Source: Promineifilum sp.
GTDB taxonomy: Bacteria; Chloroflexota; Anaerolineae; Promineifilales; Promineifilaceae
Length of the DNA stretch: 64,000 nt
Reading direction: 5' to 3'
Assembly: GCA_018058545.1 (NCBI GenBank)
Contig: JAGOZU010000001.1
Span: 58,843 to 122,842, forward strand
The position numbers and the translations under genes are program-made. Shown piece by piece: positions 1 through 11,051 of the stretch. Each line of letters starts with the position of its first letter. The stretch's first letter is position 1. Below the pieces are notes generated by a model. That model was not told the origin of the DNA. It searched no databases and worked only from the letters and a program-made list of their open reading frames with translations.

Positions 1-971
1 ATCACCAGCGCCGCGGCCATGATGACAACAATACCGGCGACGGCAAAGTAGATCTTGCGCCGTCGCGCCAACACATCGGGCGGGATGACCTTCCAGGGGT
101 CGCCGCCTGCATCCAGCCGCTCCAGTTCGAGGGCGTGCTCCTCCTCCATGATCTTGTGTGACAACGTGCCCGTGAACATGCTCTTGTTGCGATGTTTCAC
201 CAGCACGTTGTAGAGATGCCAAATGACGATGGAAACGGCCGCCAGCACCGCCTCCCAGCCGTGGGCGATGAGGGCGACGGGAATATACGATCCGGGCAGG
301 ATTCGCGTGGCGGCGATCGGGTTCCACAGGATGAAGCCGGTGGCGATCATCACCCCCGTACCCCAGACCACCGCCCAATATTCGAACTTCTCGCCGAAGT
401 TGAATTTGCGCATTTTGGGCGGCTCGTCGATCAAACCGAGGTTATAGGCCACCGTATCTCGCAGGTCGAAGCCGTCCTTCAGGTCGGGCAACATGCGCAT
501 GTCTTCATGCTTGACGAACAGGCGATAGGCCGATGTCAACAGATGATAGATAGTCCCCAGGATGAGCACGACGGCCGACCAGCGATGGATCATCCGCACG
601 ACCTCAATGCCGCCCAGCAGGGCAATCAGCCCCTGGGACAGCGGCGAGAACGGGAACTTTTGCGGCAACCCGGTAAGGCACAGGATGGTGAAGCTGATGA
701 GCAGGGTCATGTGCTCGGTCCGCGCCATCAGTCGGAAGCGCGGATATTCCGGCTCGCCGTCGGCCGTGTAATGGATCAGATCGCTAGCGGGCGACGCCTG
801 GGGTATCTCCGTTTCGACGGCGGCCGCCGCGGGAGCAGTCTCATCCGGCACGGCGACTTCGGCCGCGGCAATATCGGCCGGGGGTGGCGGAGGCGCCAGC
901 GACGGAGCCGAAATCGTCTCGGAGACCGCCTCGGCTGATACCTGTTGGAGATCGCGTGTTTCTTCGTTCAT
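1..971 (-). CDS. Membrane cytochrome b subunit (formate dehydrogenase gamma / hydrogenase cytochrome b type), 3' end outside window
   Basis: About 323 residues are visible and the frame is open to the window edge. An acidic, Ala/Pro-rich N-terminus of about 70 residues precedes several hydrophobic helices with histidines placed as in di-heme cytochrome b subunits: one in RTEHMTLL, others in MIHRW, IYHLL, IAHGWEA and IWHLYN. Such proteins pass electrons between the quinone pool and a periplasmic partner. The start lies 21 bp after the 14-heme cytochrome stop, so it is the third gene of the multiheme operon and the probable quinone-side module. The long Pro/Ala-rich N-terminal extension is unusual. 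The class is clear; the exact electron donor or acceptor cannot be read from the sequence. Confidence 0.8.
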   Translation of the reverse strand, partial: MNEETRDLQQVSAEAVSETISAPSLAPPPPPADIAAAEVAVPDETAPAAAAVETEIPQASPASDLIHYTADGEPEYPRFRLMARTEHMTLLISFTILCLTGLPQKFPFSPLSQGLIALLGGIEVVRMIHRWSAVVLILGTIYHLLTSAYRLFVKHEDMRMLPDLKDGFDLRDTVAYNLGLIDEPPKMRKFNFGEKFEYWAVVWGTGVMIATGFILWNPIAATRILPGSYIPVALIAHGWEAVLAAVSIVIWHLYNVLVKHRNKSMFTGTLSHKIMEEEHALELERLDAGGDPWKVIPPDVLARRRKIYFAVAGIVVIMAAALV

Positions 972-992
972 TCAAACCTGACTAATCCGGCT

Positions 993-2693
993 CTACCGGC
1001 CGCGTGCCTGACGGTAAACATCGGTGCCGACCAGAAACAGCAGGAATACGACCGTGCCGGGGATCACTGTGGCGTAGAAAATGCTGACCAGAAGCATCAG
1101 CGGGTTATTGCGCAACGACGGCCGATGATGTCCCGTCCAGGAGTCGGAGAAGTTGGTCGTCGCGCCGGGATGGCATTGCTGACAGGTGACCAGCAAGTTC
1201 TCCTTGATGCCCGAATCGGGATCGCTCGCCCGCCTGATGTTGTGCACCCCGTGACAATCGAAGCACACCGCCTTGCCCGTGGGCACGTCGGGATCGTTGG
1301 ATTGGAAGATGGTCACGGTTGTGCCGTGGAAATCGTCCACGTAGGTATCAAAGACGTCGGTCGAGATCCCGTATTGCTCCATCAACTCCGCGTTGCCGTG
1401 GCAGGAAGCGCACAGCTCGGGGGAACGGTTGCGGAACATGGCGGCCGTGGGATCGCCGATGCTGTGGACGCCGTGACACTCAATGCACGTCGGCACGTCG
1501 GGATTGTCGTCCGCCAGCAGGGCGGCCCCGTGGACGCTCTCGGCGTACTCATCAAAAATGGTGCTGTGGCATTGGCGGCAGGTCTCCGAGATGCGGGAGC
1601 GCGGCTCATTGGGCACGGGCGTGGTGTGGGCGCCATGGCAATCGACGCAGGTGGCGGCGTCGAGATTGCCTTCGGCCAGCGCCCGGGCGTGGGAGCTGTC
1701 CATTTGGCCTTCGTGCTGCGTCTCGTGGCAGCGGGCGCAAAGTTCGGACTGTTGAATTGTGTAAGCGCGAGCTGAGTCAGCTTGCAGAGGAGAGTGGGGG
1801 AGGTCGTAGTCCTGGTGGCAATCGTTGCAGGCCAGTTCCTGCCAGTTGTTGTCTGCCCCGTGGACGGATGCATTCAGTTCGTCAGGGTGGACACTGGTCG
1901 AAACAGTATCTCCGTTAGGAAATGTCATGGTTTGCCCGGGAGGACTGTGACAGCCAATGCAGAAATCGGTGTTGACCTCCCGCTGGGCAAATAGCCCCGC
2001 CTCGACATGCAGACTCAGACGGATGGGATCGACCAGATCAACGCCGACGTTAGTGTGGCAGTCGGCACAGACGCTTGTCGACGCCGGCAATTGCCACGCG
2101 TTCATGGTTTGCACCTGATGGGAGCCGTGGCAATCGGTGCAGACGACCGACATGCCGGACTCGGAAGCCGCCGGGTCGAAGCCGCCGGACCATTCCGGCC
2201 CCGGGTGGGCGGTCAGGTGCGGCGAGTGGCAGCGGACGCAGGCTTGCGATTGCGACAGGGCGAACGCCCGGAAATCAAAATCCTCCATCGGCGCATGGGG
2301 GAAGCGATAGGCCGTCCCCGCGTGACAGGCGTCGCATCCCAGCGATACGCCATTGGCCGGGCCATGGGCCGAGGCGCTCAGCGCGGACAGATCGACACGC
2401 GCGGAGCGGGTCTCACCCGACGGAAAGACGATCTCCGCGTCGCTCTCGCCATGACAGGAGCGGCAGGCGACCGAGGCGGAGGTGGGCGGGTGGGGGTCGG
2501 TCTGGAATGGGACAATCGCTTCGACCGCCGGTGGCCGGACGACGGTGACCGTCTCCGTCCGATAAACCGGCAGGCTGTCGGCGCGCGTCGTTTCGGCGTG
2601 GGCAAGGGCCGAGACCGCCGCCATCACGGCGAACAGGATCAGGGCGATATGACGCAATCCGGTTCCAATCGAACGTCGTCGCATACGGTCCAT
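993..2693 (-). CDS. Tetradecaheme c-type cytochrome, secreted and C-terminally membrane-anchored
   Basis: 566 residues. A basic start and a hydrophobic segment to about residue 33 look like a Sec signal peptide. I count fourteen CxxCH heme-binding motifs between about residues 75 and 510 (for example CRSCH, CDACH, CVRCH, CIGCH, CFDCH, CQQCH), many of the form CxxCHGxH. A single hydrophobic helix of about 22 residues near the C-terminus (SIFYATVIPGTVVFLLFLVG) is followed by a basic tail, so the heme domain sits outside the membrane. It lies between the octaheme lipoprotein and the cytochrome b and is probably co-transcribed with both. The likely role is electron transfer from quinol through cytochrome b to an extracytoplasmic acceptor; the terminal acceptor is unknown. 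Confidence 0.88.
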   Translation of the reverse strand: MDRMRRRSIGTGLRHIALILFAVMAAVSALAHAETTRADSLPVYRTETVTVVRPPAVEAIVPFQTDPHPPTSASVACRSCHGESDAEIVFPSGETRSARVDLSALSASAHGPANGVSLGCDACHAGTAYRFPHAPMEDFDFRAFALSQSQACVRCHSPHLTAHPGPEWSGGFDPAASESGMSVVCTDCHGSHQVQTMNAWQLPASTSVCADCHTNVGVDLVDPIRLSLHVEAGLFAQREVNTDFCIGCHSPPGQTMTFPNGDTVSTSVHPDELNASVHGADNNWQELACNDCHQDYDLPHSPLQADSARAYTIQQSELCARCHETQHEGQMDSSHARALAEGNLDAATCVDCHGAHTTPVPNEPRSRISETCRQCHSTIFDEYAESVHGAALLADDNPDVPTCIECHGVHSIGDPTAAMFRNRSPELCASCHGNAELMEQYGISTDVFDTYVDDFHGTTVTIFQSNDPDVPTGKAVCFDCHGVHNIRRASDPDSGIKENLLVTCQQCHPGATTNFSDSWTGHHRPSLRNNPLMLLVSIFYATVIPGTVVFLLFLVGTDVYRQARGR

Positions 2694-2726
2694 CTCTCAA
2701 GTCCCCGATTTCAACCGCCCCAAGTC

Positions 2727-3974
2727 TCAGGGGGCGGCCGAGGCTTCTCCCCCATTGGCGGACGGCTGCGAATCATGATAGCCGTCGGCCGCGGCCAGCA
2801 GCACGCCGTCGGATAGCGCAGGGCCGATCCCCAGCTCGCTGTTGTGGCATTGGCGGCAGGCCGTATCCAGCCCAAGTTGGGGCAGGACATTGCCGCCGGC
2901 GTCGAACTGCCCCATCTGCGCAGCGTTGATCGTCACCTGATGGGTCTTCATGTCGGCCATGAACGAGCCGGGCGCGCCGAGGGCGTTCTGAATCAGCTGG
3001 GGCATGTGGCAGGTATCGCAAGCCACCCGAATCTGCCGGTGAACCTTGTCTTCCTGCGCCTGGCGGAAGTGGCAGTTGGCACAGGTGGCTCTCAACGCCG
3101 TCTGGCGACTTACTTCGCGTGGGGCGGCGGCGCCGACGTGGGGGTCATGGCAATCGACACAATCGAGGATCGCGTGCTTGCCGGGGAAGAGGTCGCCATA
3201 TTCGTGTTCGGTGTGCTGGATGAAACCATCGGCCGCCACGACATCGCCCGACATGTGGCAGGCGCGGCACTCCTGGCCATCGCGCGAGACGCGGGGGCTG
3301 AAGGCGAAGGGATTGTTGACGTGCAAACTGCCGGGGCCATGGCACGCTTCACATTGAACACCCGGCTGGGCGAACGTGCCGCTCATCCCCGTCTGGGCAC
3401 TATCTGTCCCCTGAGGATTGAACCCAGTGGCGTGGCAAGCGCCGCAATCGAAGGAGAGTTCCTCGCCGGGATGATAGGCCGCAAAGTCGCCGCCGGCCTC
3501 CAACAGATTATTGTCGAGATTAAACTGCGCGGCCTCGCCGGTGACGAGGAATCCGTCCTGATCGACGAAGAGCGCCTTCCACCGGTAGCCACCGACGACG
3601 TAAGACACATCCGCCCAGGTCATGTCCGCGGGCGGTTTGCGAACTTCGCCGGATGGGATGCGAGGAGCCTGACCGTCAACCACCGGCGTGAGCGCCCAGG
3701 CATGGCCGCTGCGGCTGAACTGTTCGAAGGTATCGGTGTGGCACTTGGCGCACGTCTCCGAGCCGACGAACTCCGGCGGGGTGAAGCTGATGCCGTCCGT
3801 GCCCGCAGGCCCGGCAAGGCCTGCTGTGCCCGCCGGTCCGGTCGGGCCGGGAGGGCCTTGTGGCCCGACATTCCCTTGGGGACCTTGCGGACCGGGACGA
3901 CTGGAGCAGGCCGCGAGCACCAGCGCCAATAATGCCGTAACTAGAATTGAAGCCGTCCGAACAGCTTTCATCAT
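2727..3974 (-). CDS. Octaheme c-type cytochrome lipoprotein with collagen-like Gly-X-Y stalk
   Basis: 415 residues. The N-terminus is a lipoprotein signal with lipobox LAAC (Cys23). Immediately after the lipidated Cys come eleven Gly-X-Y triplets (Gly at residues 28, 31 and so on to 61), rich in Pro at X, a short collagen-like stalk. Eight CxxCH motifs follow, the first at Cys75-His79 in a cytochrome c554-like context (CAKCHTDTFEQF). Others are CGACH, CEACH, CRACH, CVDCH, CANCH, CDTCH and CRQCH. It is the first gene of a leftward operon and has a good Shine-Dalgarno (GGGAG) before an ATGATG start; the second ATG is an alternative. The stalk would hold the hemes away from the membrane, which is inference. 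Confidence 0.87.
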   Translation of the reverse strand: MMKAVRTASILVTALLALVLAACSSRPGPQGPQGNVGPQGPPGPTGPAGTAGLAGPAGTDGISFTPPEFVGSETCAKCHTDTFEQFSRSGHAWALTPVVDGQAPRIPSGEVRKPPADMTWADVSYVVGGYRWKALFVDQDGFLVTGEAAQFNLDNNLLEAGGDFAAYHPGEELSFDCGACHATGFNPQGTDSAQTGMSGTFAQPGVQCEACHGPGSLHVNNPFAFSPRVSRDGQECRACHMSGDVVAADGFIQHTEHEYGDLFPGKHAILDCVDCHDPHVGAAAPREVSRQTALRATCANCHFRQAQEDKVHRQIRVACDTCHMPQLIQNALGAPGSFMADMKTHQVTINAAQMGQFDAGGNVLPQLGLDTACRQCHNSELGIGPALSDGVLLAAADGYHDSQPSANGGEASAAP

Positions 3975-4029
3975 GGTCTCCCTTGGTCTCCCGCGACCGG
4001 CAGAGGAAATTCGCCGGTCGAAGTTTCAC

Positions 4030-4058
4030 AGTATATCGCCGGGCCGATATATTGCCAA
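4030..4058 (-). promoter_or_regulatory. Sigma-70-type promoter of the multiheme operon
   Basis: Read leftward, TTGGCA (4058-4053) and TATACT (4035-4030) are separated by exactly 17 bp. The predicted start near 4023 gives a leader of about 50 nt before the octaheme lipoprotein gene. Confidence 0.7.
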
Positions 4059-4175
4059 TAATAACCCGGCGAGATGTTCCATCCCGGAGTCGCCAACCAT
4101 GCATAATTTTGCTAGGGTTTGGCGGCCTTCCGCTCATCTTCAGGGGTCGAATTCGATTAAAAAGGGGGGTTGAGC

Positions 4176-4181
4176 TATAAT
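4176..4181 (+). promoter_or_regulatory. Possible -10 element upstream of gyrA
   Basis: TATAAT lies 141 bp before the gyrA start codon in the 347-bp divergent gap. No convincing -35 is seen at 16-18 bp. The rest of the gap holds no gene. Confidence 0.35.
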
Positions 4182-4321
4182 ATACGATGGTATTCGTCCT
4201 CCGGACAGCCCGCAGCCGCATGGAATAATCGATGCGGAATCGGTCGCAATCATCATGATTTTGGCGCGCACCGGAGCGCAAAAACGGGCATGCAGACAAC
4301 CGGAGCCGGCGGAGGTTCAAT

Positions 4322-6871
<2,550 letters not shown>

Positions 6872-6898
6872 GCGAGAGGTTTTATTTAACCCAAAAGC

Positions 6899-6930
6899 AA
6901 AAGGGGCCGGCTAAATTGCCGGCCCCTTTT
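6899..6930 (+). terminator. Rho-independent terminator after gyrA
   Basis: Perfect 13-bp stem (6899-6911 with 6918-6930), 6-nt loop, G/C core and A-tract/T-tract ends. It begins 27 bp after the gyrA stop and could work in either direction. Confidence 0.9.
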
Positions 6931-6937
6931 CGTTGGT

Positions 6938-6967
6938 GAGAGTCAGGAACGCCGAAACCTGACTCTC
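6938..6967. repeat. Second perfect hairpin behind the gyrA terminator
   Basis: GAGAGTCAGG (6938-6947) pairs with CCTGACTCTC (6958-6967) around a 10-nt loop. It is followed by a purine-rich stretch rather than a T-tract. Apart from this and the terminator, the gap to 7177 shows no gene. Confidence 0.7.
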
Positions 6968-7163
6968 GTTAAAAGGAGGAGAAGAAGAAGAGATTTTTAC
7001 CCTTCATGGACTATTCTACGATGAAATGTCAATCGTCGCTGTACGCGGGGGCTACGAGCAGGCTACGGGAAAGCGACGCTTGTGAATAAATTCACGATTA
7101 GCCCCCAGCAGGATGAAAGAGACAAAGGGCGGATGCCGCCGGTCGCCTCCCCCTGCCATGTGT

Positions 7164-7177
7164 TACAATCCCACCCC
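7164..7177 (+). promoter_or_regulatory. Extended -10 placed for a leaderless transcript
   Basis: TG-T-TACAAT (7161-7169) ends 8 nt before the ATG at 7178, and no Shine-Dalgarno lies between. This geometry puts the transcription start at or next to the A of the start codon. Confidence 0.5.
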
Positions 7178-10030
7178 ATGACCCGCCTCACGCGCTACCA
7201 CGCGCTGGCCTTCATGACCCTCGCCCTGTTCGTGGCTGCCGCCCTGCGTCTGCCCGCGCTGACGGCCATCCCGCCCGGCGTCCACTACGACGAAGCCGCC
7301 TACGGCCTCAACGCCGGCGACATCGGCTTGCGCGGCGACCGGCCGATCTTCATCCCCAGCTTCACCGGCCGCGAGCCGCTGTTCCTCTACTTCACCGGAG
7401 CCATGGCCCGCGCCCTGGGCAACACGCTCTTCGCCTTGCGCCTGACTTCGGCCTTCGCCGGCCTGCTGACCATCGCCGCCACCTACTGGCTCGGCCGCGA
7501 GATGCTGGCCGACCGGCGTATCGCCATGCTGGCCGCCGCCTTGCTGGCCGTCAGCTTCTGGCACGTCCTGTTCAGCCGCCTCGGCTTTCGCGTCATCAGC
7601 CAACCTCTGCTGCAGGCCCTGGCCGTGGCCGCCCTCTTTCGCGGCTTGCGCGGCGGCCGTTGGCCGTGGCTATGGCTGGCCGGACTGCTCATCGGCCTGA
7701 CCGCCTACACCTATCTGGCGGCGCGCCTGTTTCCCGTGCTACTGGCCTTTGGCCTGTTACCCTTGCTGTTTGGGCGTGGCCCGGGCGGGTTTGATGCGGG
7801 TCCCACCCGCGCCCTTCGCTGGAAACAGGTCTTCCTCGTCGCCCTCGTAGCCCTGCTGACCGCCCTGCCATTGCTGGGCTACTTCGCCCTGCATCCCGAT
7901 GCCTTCTGGGTGCGCATCGGCCAGGTCGCTCCCGGCGCGCAAAGCCTCTCTCTCGGCCAGAGCCTGTTGCGCTCCCTCGGCATGTTCTTCCTGCGCGGCG
8001 ATCCGTACCTGCGCTTCAACCTGCCCGAACGGCCGCTGTTCAACTTCATCACCGGCGGGCTGCTGCTGGCCGGCTGGTTGCTCTGCCTGTGGCGTTATCG
8101 ACGCTTCCCCTACGACTGGCAGCGCGCGGCCGTGCTCCTGCTGCTGCTGGCCCCGCTGATCATGCTCCTGCCCACGGCCTTGGCCGTCAACGAGATCGTC
8201 CCCAGCAACTTGCGTGCCCTGGGCCTCATTCCGTTCATCTTCTTCCTGCCGCCCATCGGCCTCATCGCCCTGCTGCGCGACGTGGAGCGACGCGCCCCCC
8301 GGCTGGCTCTGGCGCCCGCCCTGTCCGCCGCCTTGCTGCTCGTCCTGCTCATCGGCGGAACCTGGACGCAACACCTCTACTTCAACCGCTGGGCCGCCCA
8401 GCCCGATCTGCTGCTGATCAACGACGGCGACATGACCGCCGCAGCCGCCTGGCTGGACGAGACCCTGGCCGCCATTCCACCCGACGAACAACCGACCGTC
8501 TACGTGGCCTCGGTCCACTATCGTCATCCCACCATGGCCTTCCTGAGCGCCAACTACGACCGCGTCAAGTGGCTGCCGGGCAGCCACGCGCTGGTCTTCC
8601 CCGCCGCCGGCCCCGCCCTCTACCTCTATCCGGCCAACAGCCCCGCGCCGGATTGGGCTTTGCCCTGGCTGGAGTGGGAGGGGCCACCGGAAGTTATCAC
8701 CGCCGGGAATGGCGTCGAATTGTTCCGCGTCTATCGGCTAAGCCGGCCGCCGGTATTTTTGGCGGCGCCGGATGGACTCGAGAACTTCGGCGGTGTACTC
8801 ACCCTGAACAATATCTTCACTGCGCCGGCCGCGCCGGACGAGGTTTTACCGGTGATGCTAAGCTGGACGGTGACGGCCGCCCCCGGCGCGAGCGGCTCGT
8901 TGGAGACGTTCGTCCATCTGGAGGATTTCACCGACCACCGCTGGAGCCAGATCGATCAGGACGGCTATCCGGCCGAGCAATGGGAATTGGGCGAGACGAT
9001 CCTGGAGCAGCTCGACCTGTCGCTGCCGGCGGGCCTGCCGCCCGGCAACGGCGAGCTATACCGGCTGCGCATCGGCCGCTTCAACCCTGCCGATGGGGAG
9101 CGCCTGGCTCGCGTCGACGCCAACGGCGGCTTCGCCGGCGATTCGCTGCTCAGCCACACCGTGGTCATCCGCCCCGGCCCGCCGCCCGATCCGTTGCCCC
9201 GGCCGCCTTTCCCGGTCGACGAACCGGCGGCCGAGGGCTTGCGCTTCCTTGGCTATGAGCGTGACGCCCTGGCAGCCGAGACCGGCGAGATTGTGGCGCT
9301 GGCCTTGTGGTGGGCGGCCGACACGGCGCTGTCGCCCATGACGATCGATCTGTCGTTGGTCGGGCCGGACGGCGCGCGCCACCCCCTGGGCCAGTCACAA
9401 CCCGCCTACAATACCTACCCCTTCTCCCAGTGGCCGACGCCCGCCTTCATCATCGACCGGCAAGCCTTCCGCGTACCCGACGAGCTGCCTTCCGCCGATT
9501 ATCGCTTCCAGCTCGAACTGCGCGACGAGTCCGGGCAAGCGATCTACGCCGCCGACCTCGGCCCGCTGGTCGTGGAACAAACCGAGCGCCTGTTTGAACT
9601 GCCTCCGTTTGACCAACCTGTCGGAGCCTTTTTCGGCGACATGATTATGCTGGCCGGCTATTCCCTGACCGCGGGGGACGAAACCCACACGCTGGAACTG
9701 GTTTGGCAAGCGGCCGCCCAACCGGCGGCCGATTACACCGTCTTCGTCCACGTGCTGCGGCCCGACGGCACCTGCTGCGTCTGGCAGGCGGACGCCATGC
9801 CGCGCGGCAGCACCTACCCCACCTCCCGCTGGCGGCCGGGGGAGGTGGTCATCGATACGTATGAGATCGCCCTGCCGGAAGGATCGCCAGCCGGAGAGTA
9901 TGCGATTGAGGTGGGGCTTTATATCGCCGAGACGGGCCGGCGACTGGGGGTGACGGTTGACGGACAACCCGCGGGAGATACGGTGAGGCTGGAAACCTCC
10001 ATTGAGGGTTCTACTAGCGGACCTGATTGA
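7178..10030 (+). CDS. GT39/PMT-type membrane glycosyltransferase with large C-terminal beta-domains
   Basis: 950 residues from the ATG at 7178; an upstream in-frame GTG at 7082 would add 32 unlikely residues. The N-terminal half has about ten hydrophobic helices. After the first helix comes an acidic pair in HYDEAAYG, the pattern of GT39-family enzymes that use polyprenyl-phosphate sugars on the outer face of the membrane. From about residue 430 the protein is soluble. It appears to hold three related beta-sandwich-like units of about 130 residues, each containing a strand like TFVHLEDF or VFVHVLRP and a Pro/Gly-rich segment ending in an LRIGRF- or IEVGLY-like strand. Substrate and acceptor are unknown. 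It converges on, and overlaps by 17 bp, the DUF2442 gene. Confidence 0.72.
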   Translation: MTRLTRYHALAFMTLALFVAAALRLPALTAIPPGVHYDEAAYGLNAGDIGLRGDRPIFIPSFTGREPLFLYFTGAMARALGNTLFALRLTSAFAGLLTIAATYWLGREMLADRRIAMLAAALLAVSFWHVLFSRLGFRVISQPLLQALAVAALFRGLRGGRWPWLWLAGLLIGLTAYTYLAARLFPVLLAFGLLPLLFGRGPGGFDAGPTRALRWKQVFLVALVALLTALPLLGYFALHPDAFWVRIGQVAPGAQSLSLGQSLLRSLGMFFLRGDPYLRFNLPERPLFNFITGGLLLAGWLLCLWRYRRFPYDWQRAAVLLLLLAPLIMLLPTALAVNEIVPSNLRALGLIPFIFFLPPIGLIALLRDVERRAPRLALAPALSAALLLVLLIGGTWTQHLYFNRWAAQPDLLLINDGDMTAAAAWLDETLAAIPPDEQPTVYVASVHYRHPTMAFLSANYDRVKWLPGSHALVFPAAGPALYLYPANSPAPDWALPWLEWEGPPEVITAGNGVELFRVYRLSRPPVFLAAPDGLENFGGVLTLNNIFTAPAAPDEVLPVMLSWTVTAAPGASGSLETFVHLEDFTDHRWSQIDQDGYPAEQWELGETILEQLDLSLPAGLPPGNGELYRLRIGRFNPADGERLARVDANGGFAGDSLLSHTVVIRPGPPPDPLPRPPFPVDEPAAEGLRFLGYERDALAAETGEIVALALWWAADTALSPMTIDLSLVGPDGARHPLGQSQPAYNTYPFSQWPTPAFIIDRQAFRVPDELPSADYRFQLELRDESGQAIYAADLGPLVVEQTERLFELPPFDQPVGAFFGDMIMLAGYSLTAGDETHTLELVWQAAAQPAADYTVFVHVLRPDGTCCVWQADAMPRGSTYPTSRWRPGEVVIDTYEIALPEGSPAGEYAIEVGLYIAETGRRLGVTVDGQPAGDTVRLETSIEGSTSGPD

Positions 10031-10295
10031 TCTCGCTGACTGAAGCCGGCGTCAGCCCATAGTACAACACATCGGGATCGATGTCGGCGCCATTAGGCCA
10101 GGAGAGTATTCCCCTGCTGACGGTCACCTGACGGAACATATCCGGGTTCTCAACAAGCTCATCAAATACTGGCCCATGCATCAGGGGGGTTAAATCTATC
10201 TGTCTTACACTGCCGTCTTCAAATTCGACCTGCACGATTCGTCCCTCGACAATCATCGCCTGGCGTACACGAACCAGTTTTTCCAGGTTGGTCAT
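10014..10295 (-). CDS. DUF2442 domain protein
   Basis: 93 residues. The pattern FEDGSVRQIDLTPL, then GPVFDEL, MFRQVTV and SWPNGADIDPDVLYY is the DUF2442 signature. The family is small, of unknown biochemistry, and often sits beside DUF4160 in toxin-antitoxin-like pairs; no such partner is adjacent here. AGGGAG lies 8 nt before the ATG. Its 3' end overlaps the converging glycosyltransferase gene by 17 bp. Confidence 0.8.
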   Translation of the reverse strand: MTNLEKLVRVRQAMIVEGRIVQVEFEDGSVRQIDLTPLMHGPVFDELVENPDMFRQVTVSRGILSWPNGADIDPDVLYYGLTPASVSEINQVR

Positions 10296-10468
10296 CGGTT
10301 ACTCTCCCTTTCAATCGAGCGGCATGATGGTTGCAAGGCGTTCGCCGGCTTTGGCGCGGCCTACCCAATGAATCGGCTGATCTACGGCATTATACCACAC
10401 TCAATCACAAGGAATCTCTACGGGGGGACGGCCGTCTGTGGGCAGGGTGCGGAGCCTCAACCTGTTAG

Positions 10469-10529
10469 CTGTAGCTCAAGCTGTTAGCTTGAGAACAATC
10501 CAACCTCAGCCTGACAGGCTGAGCTACAG
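10469..10529. repeat. Nested palindrome: two hairpins inside an outer inverted repeat
   Basis: Outer arms CTGTAGCTCA (10469-10478) and TGAGCTACAG (10520-10529) enclose two 8-bp hairpins: CTCAAGCT/AGCTTGAG with loop GTT, and CTCAGCCT/AGGCTGAG with loop GAC. The arms can pair locally or with each other, forming a cruciform-like structure. No gene is present. Confidence 0.8.
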
Positions 10530-10575
10530 TTGGTCTTCCGGCACGGTTCGCGATTTAATCAACGTATGACAGTCA

Positions 10576-10684
10576 TTACCCCCATAAATATTAACTTGAT
10601 TTACTTGATTAACTTTACTAACACGCTCTTCCTGGGGGATATAAGAAAGTAAATCAAGTTATTAAAGATAATATCAGGGGGTAT
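10576..10684. repeat. AT-rich imperfect inverted repeat, MITE-like
   Basis: Outer arms TACCCCC (10577-10583) and GGGGGTA (10677-10683) enclose a perfect 14-bp pair: AACTTGATTTACTT (10593-10606) with its complement at 10647-10660. Composition is strikingly AT-rich against the GC-rich surroundings. There is no coding potential. Size and shape suggest a small non-autonomous element, but no target-site duplication is obvious. Confidence 0.5.
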
Positions 10685-10693
10685 AACTGACGT

Positions 10694-10914
10694 GAGCCTT
10701 GATTAAGGCTCTGCGAGCCGGCGGCCAACGGCCGTAGCGCAAGCTGTTGCGTGTTGACGAAATAATCACGTATCGCTGCCGGGCGGAATCAATCCCGAGC
10801 ACACGGAATAAATTCCGTGGCTGCCAGGCGAAACCGGCTAAAGCCGGTTGGCGGAGCATTTCTGGAAACGTGTTTCAACACGTTTCGCCTAACAGCGGCG
10901 GATTTCAATCCGCC
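10694..10914. repeat. Array of short palindromes of different sequence
   Basis: At least seven consecutive short hairpins. GAGCCTT/AAGGCTC lies at 10694-10711, CGGCC/GGCCG at 10722-10734, CGCAA/TTGCG at 10738-10751 and CACGGAAT/ATTCCGTG at 10802-10819. AACCGGCT/AGCCGGTT lies at 10832-10849, GAAACGTGTT/AACACGTTTC at 10865-10886 and GGCGGATT/AATCCGCC at 10897-10914. The last four share a 2-nt loop (AA or TC) and 8-10 bp arms, yet the arms differ. The 10296-11064 gap holds no gene. Confidence 0.8.
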
Positions 10915-11051
10915 CTGGCCCGCCGGCGTGATACGCGATAAATTTGTTGATGTTCAATAGTTTGCGCGACAGGCGCCAGAGCGATATGTGACTGATTTGT
11001 TAACGTACAAAAAGGGGGAGCAGACTTCAGATGAAACCCTCAACGGCCGCG

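Noticed and set aside
192..938. Rightward frame opposite the cytochrome b
   Set aside because: The leftward frame shows membrane helices and heme histidines, and this one is its shadow.
7006..7089. Short frame of 27 codons after the gyrA terminator
   Set aside because: The purine-rich AAAGGAGGAG lies about 25 nt away, too far for a ribosome site, and nothing else supports it.
10747..10941. 64-codon frame in the palindrome array
   Set aside because: Its residues are encoded by the hairpins themselves, and it has no ribosome site or domain.
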